From: Datisca glomerata
Taxonomy: Eukaryota > Streptophyta > Magnoliopsida > Cucurbitales > Datiscaceae
Length of the DNA stretch: 64,000 nt
Assembly (NCBI GenBank): GCA_003255025.1
Contig: QANY01013851.1
Coordinates: forward strand, 62,001 to 126,000
Reading direction: 5' to 3'
The position numbers and the translations under genes were made by a program. How positions within the stretch are numbered: position 1 is the stretch's first letter; every line of letters starts with the position of its first letter. Below are positions 62,741 to 64,000 of this stretch, in pieces. The notes under the pieces were generated by a model, which ran no database searches, was not told the DNA's origin, and worked only from the letters and a program-made list of their open reading frames with translations.

Positions 62741-64000
62741 GAATGTGTGGGTTATTGGTTTCCCCACTAGCTGCAACTCCTTTATCCCTACCCTTAACAG
62801 GGTGTGGTGTGCCATTGACCTTCTTCTTCTTCTTTCTCATTTTTCTTGAGCTTAGGGTGTTCAGAGAAGGAGAAGGGGTGGAAAGCTCTTGGTTCTATCT
62901 CACGTTAGCAAGATTGTCCTCTTCCTCATTTGGGAGCTCAATTGGTTCCAACCTGAGTGGGGAAGCTTCGACTATGTCTTGGTCTAGCTCTAACGCCAGT
63001 TCAAGTCCCACTTCCGAGTCGACTTTCTTCCTTGTTCTCTTGGATTTAATCTCAATCCAGCAGCCACTGTCATCATCCAAAGGGGTCGAAGGAGGTGTGT
63101 TTAGGAGAAGTGAGGGAGAAGTTTGTGATTGTTTAGGGGTGGAATGTGTGGGGGGTGAGGGAGAGGAGTGCGCTGGGGAGATTGAGGTGGAGCTTGGGTT
63201 GGATTGAGGGAGAGATGAGGCTGTAGCTTGGGAATTAGGATTCTGTGTTGTAGCTTGCTGGATGAAGTCACAATCATGACCAAAGATATCACACTTGGTA
63301 CACTTCTTTGGTAGGCCCTCATACTCTACAAAAACATCAATTGGATCCCATCCTTCAATACCAAGATCAAATATTAAGATGCTTAAGGATTCTTGACTTG
63401 GTTGATATGTCGACACAGATTCTAGTAAAGTCTGTTCTCACTCATTTTTGCAGTCAAGTGATCCGAGTATAGGGGTTTACCCATTGCACTAGCAATGAAG
63501 CTTAGAACTTCAGAAGCTCTCAACTCAAGGGGAACATTTCAAAGTTTCACACAAATGGGGATCTTAGCTAACTTTCCTTTGTGAATTTGACATTAGGCTC
63601 CCAAGGTTGAAGAATAAGAGGTTTCCCTAACAAATGCCAAGGTCCATCATTAAAGAAATAATCTCTGTCTTCTAAGTTATCAAATTTGAAATAGAAGAGT
63701 CCTTTGGAAGCTTTAACATCAAGGAGACCTCTCCATTTCCAAAGCTTCAATCCAATCCTCTTAACCAAGTGTAATGGAGCTGTTTCACCCACAAAATAAC
63801 CAACCAAACAAGTCCATTTGGCTTAAGAATGACCCTATGTTCTTCATAAATTGTAGATTCCTGAAACTCAAGCTCAAACCTACTAGGTTGGTTTTTCTTA
63901 TCTTTATCATGCCAAGATCCATCTTTTGGTTGAGCTTTAGATGAAGCTTCACAAAGTTTTTGGTAGATTGTGTTGCCCTTAAATGTTTGAGAAACACCCT
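62733..64000 (-). pseudogene. LINE-A ORF1 C-terminal half, running off the right edge
   Basis: KNFVKLHLKLNQKMDLG (frame-shifted start of the DUF4283 region), CLVGYFVGETAPLHLVKRIG-type sequence, LKLWKWRGLLDVKASKGLFY, DGPWHLLGKPLILQPWEPNV, then a frameshift at about 63570 and DPIDVFVEYEGLPKKCTKCD with the compact knuckle CTKCDIFGHDC, the Ser/Pro-rich spacer and KRTRKKVDSEVGLEL. Variants such as KWRGLLDVKASK link it with 15171-16542 rather than with 57816-59090. Confidence 0.87.

Noticed and set aside
57816..64000. Twin-priming inversion as the cause of the LINE-A inverted repeat
   Set aside because: Neither arm has the LINE 3' end or poly(A), and both contain the same ORF1-endonuclease region; twin priming would split one element, not duplicate it.

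Overview
The window looks like repeat-rich nuclear DNA from a flowering plant, probably a dicot. The evidence is plant-type L1 LINEs (ORF1 with DUF4283, ORF2 with an APE endonuclease, reverse transcriptase and a zf-RVT tail), Ty3/gypsy LTR elements primed by initiator tRNA-Met, and a tandem satellite with a monomer of about 169 bp. I found no host protein gene, rRNA, tRNA or CRISPR. The species cannot be named from sequence alone. Family names below (LINE-A, A2, B, E, F, G, H; gypsy G1, G2, G3) are mine, based on similarity between copies inside the window.

Layout. 1-2326: minus-strand LINE mosaic (A / B / A). 2443-5992: minus-strand LINE-A2, split by the 3' end and LTR of a G2 gypsy element. 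6018-11870: minus-strand G1 gypsy (gag, protease, RT, RNase H remnants), with a LINE-B 3' piece inserted at 8117-8996 between an 18-bp target-site duplication (TSD). 11871-19577: satellite blocks mixed with fragments of LINE-F, B, A and H and of two gypsy elements. 19578-22676: internally deleted LINE-B in satellite with a 16-bp TSD; it carries the only long intact reading frame (ORF1, 780 codons). 23302-28359: composite LINE-A/LINE-A2 inserted in satellite. 28360-30765: satellite, including an inverted block, and a LINE-G 5' piece. 30857-39753: a plus-strand LINE-B split by a near full-length minus-strand LINE-B (31524-37623), with a 13-bp TSD. 39754-44059: LINE-E. 44060-46092: G2 gypsy 3' end, then satellite. 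46093-50945: two G1 gypsy pieces in inverted orientation around a LINE-B piece. 50946-64000: LINE-A/A2 copies, including a copy with both ends (51273-57668, with a 263-bp N gap) and a large inverted repeat centred near 62063.

How the parts relate. The satellite appears to be the oldest layer still visible: several LINE insertions sit in it with TSDs or at single points. Every ORF2 and gag-pol is damaged, so no autonomous element is present. The more unusual features are: LINE insertions whose junctions look like reverse-transcriptase template jumps; recurring internal deletions that run from the endonuclease to the C-terminal part of ORF2; an overlapping ORF1-stop/ORF2-start arrangement shared by three LINE families; a common 5'-end motif across six LINE types; three G1 gypsy copies that all break at the same point upstream of an LTR; and a 36-bp coding minisatellite at the end of the G2 polyprotein.
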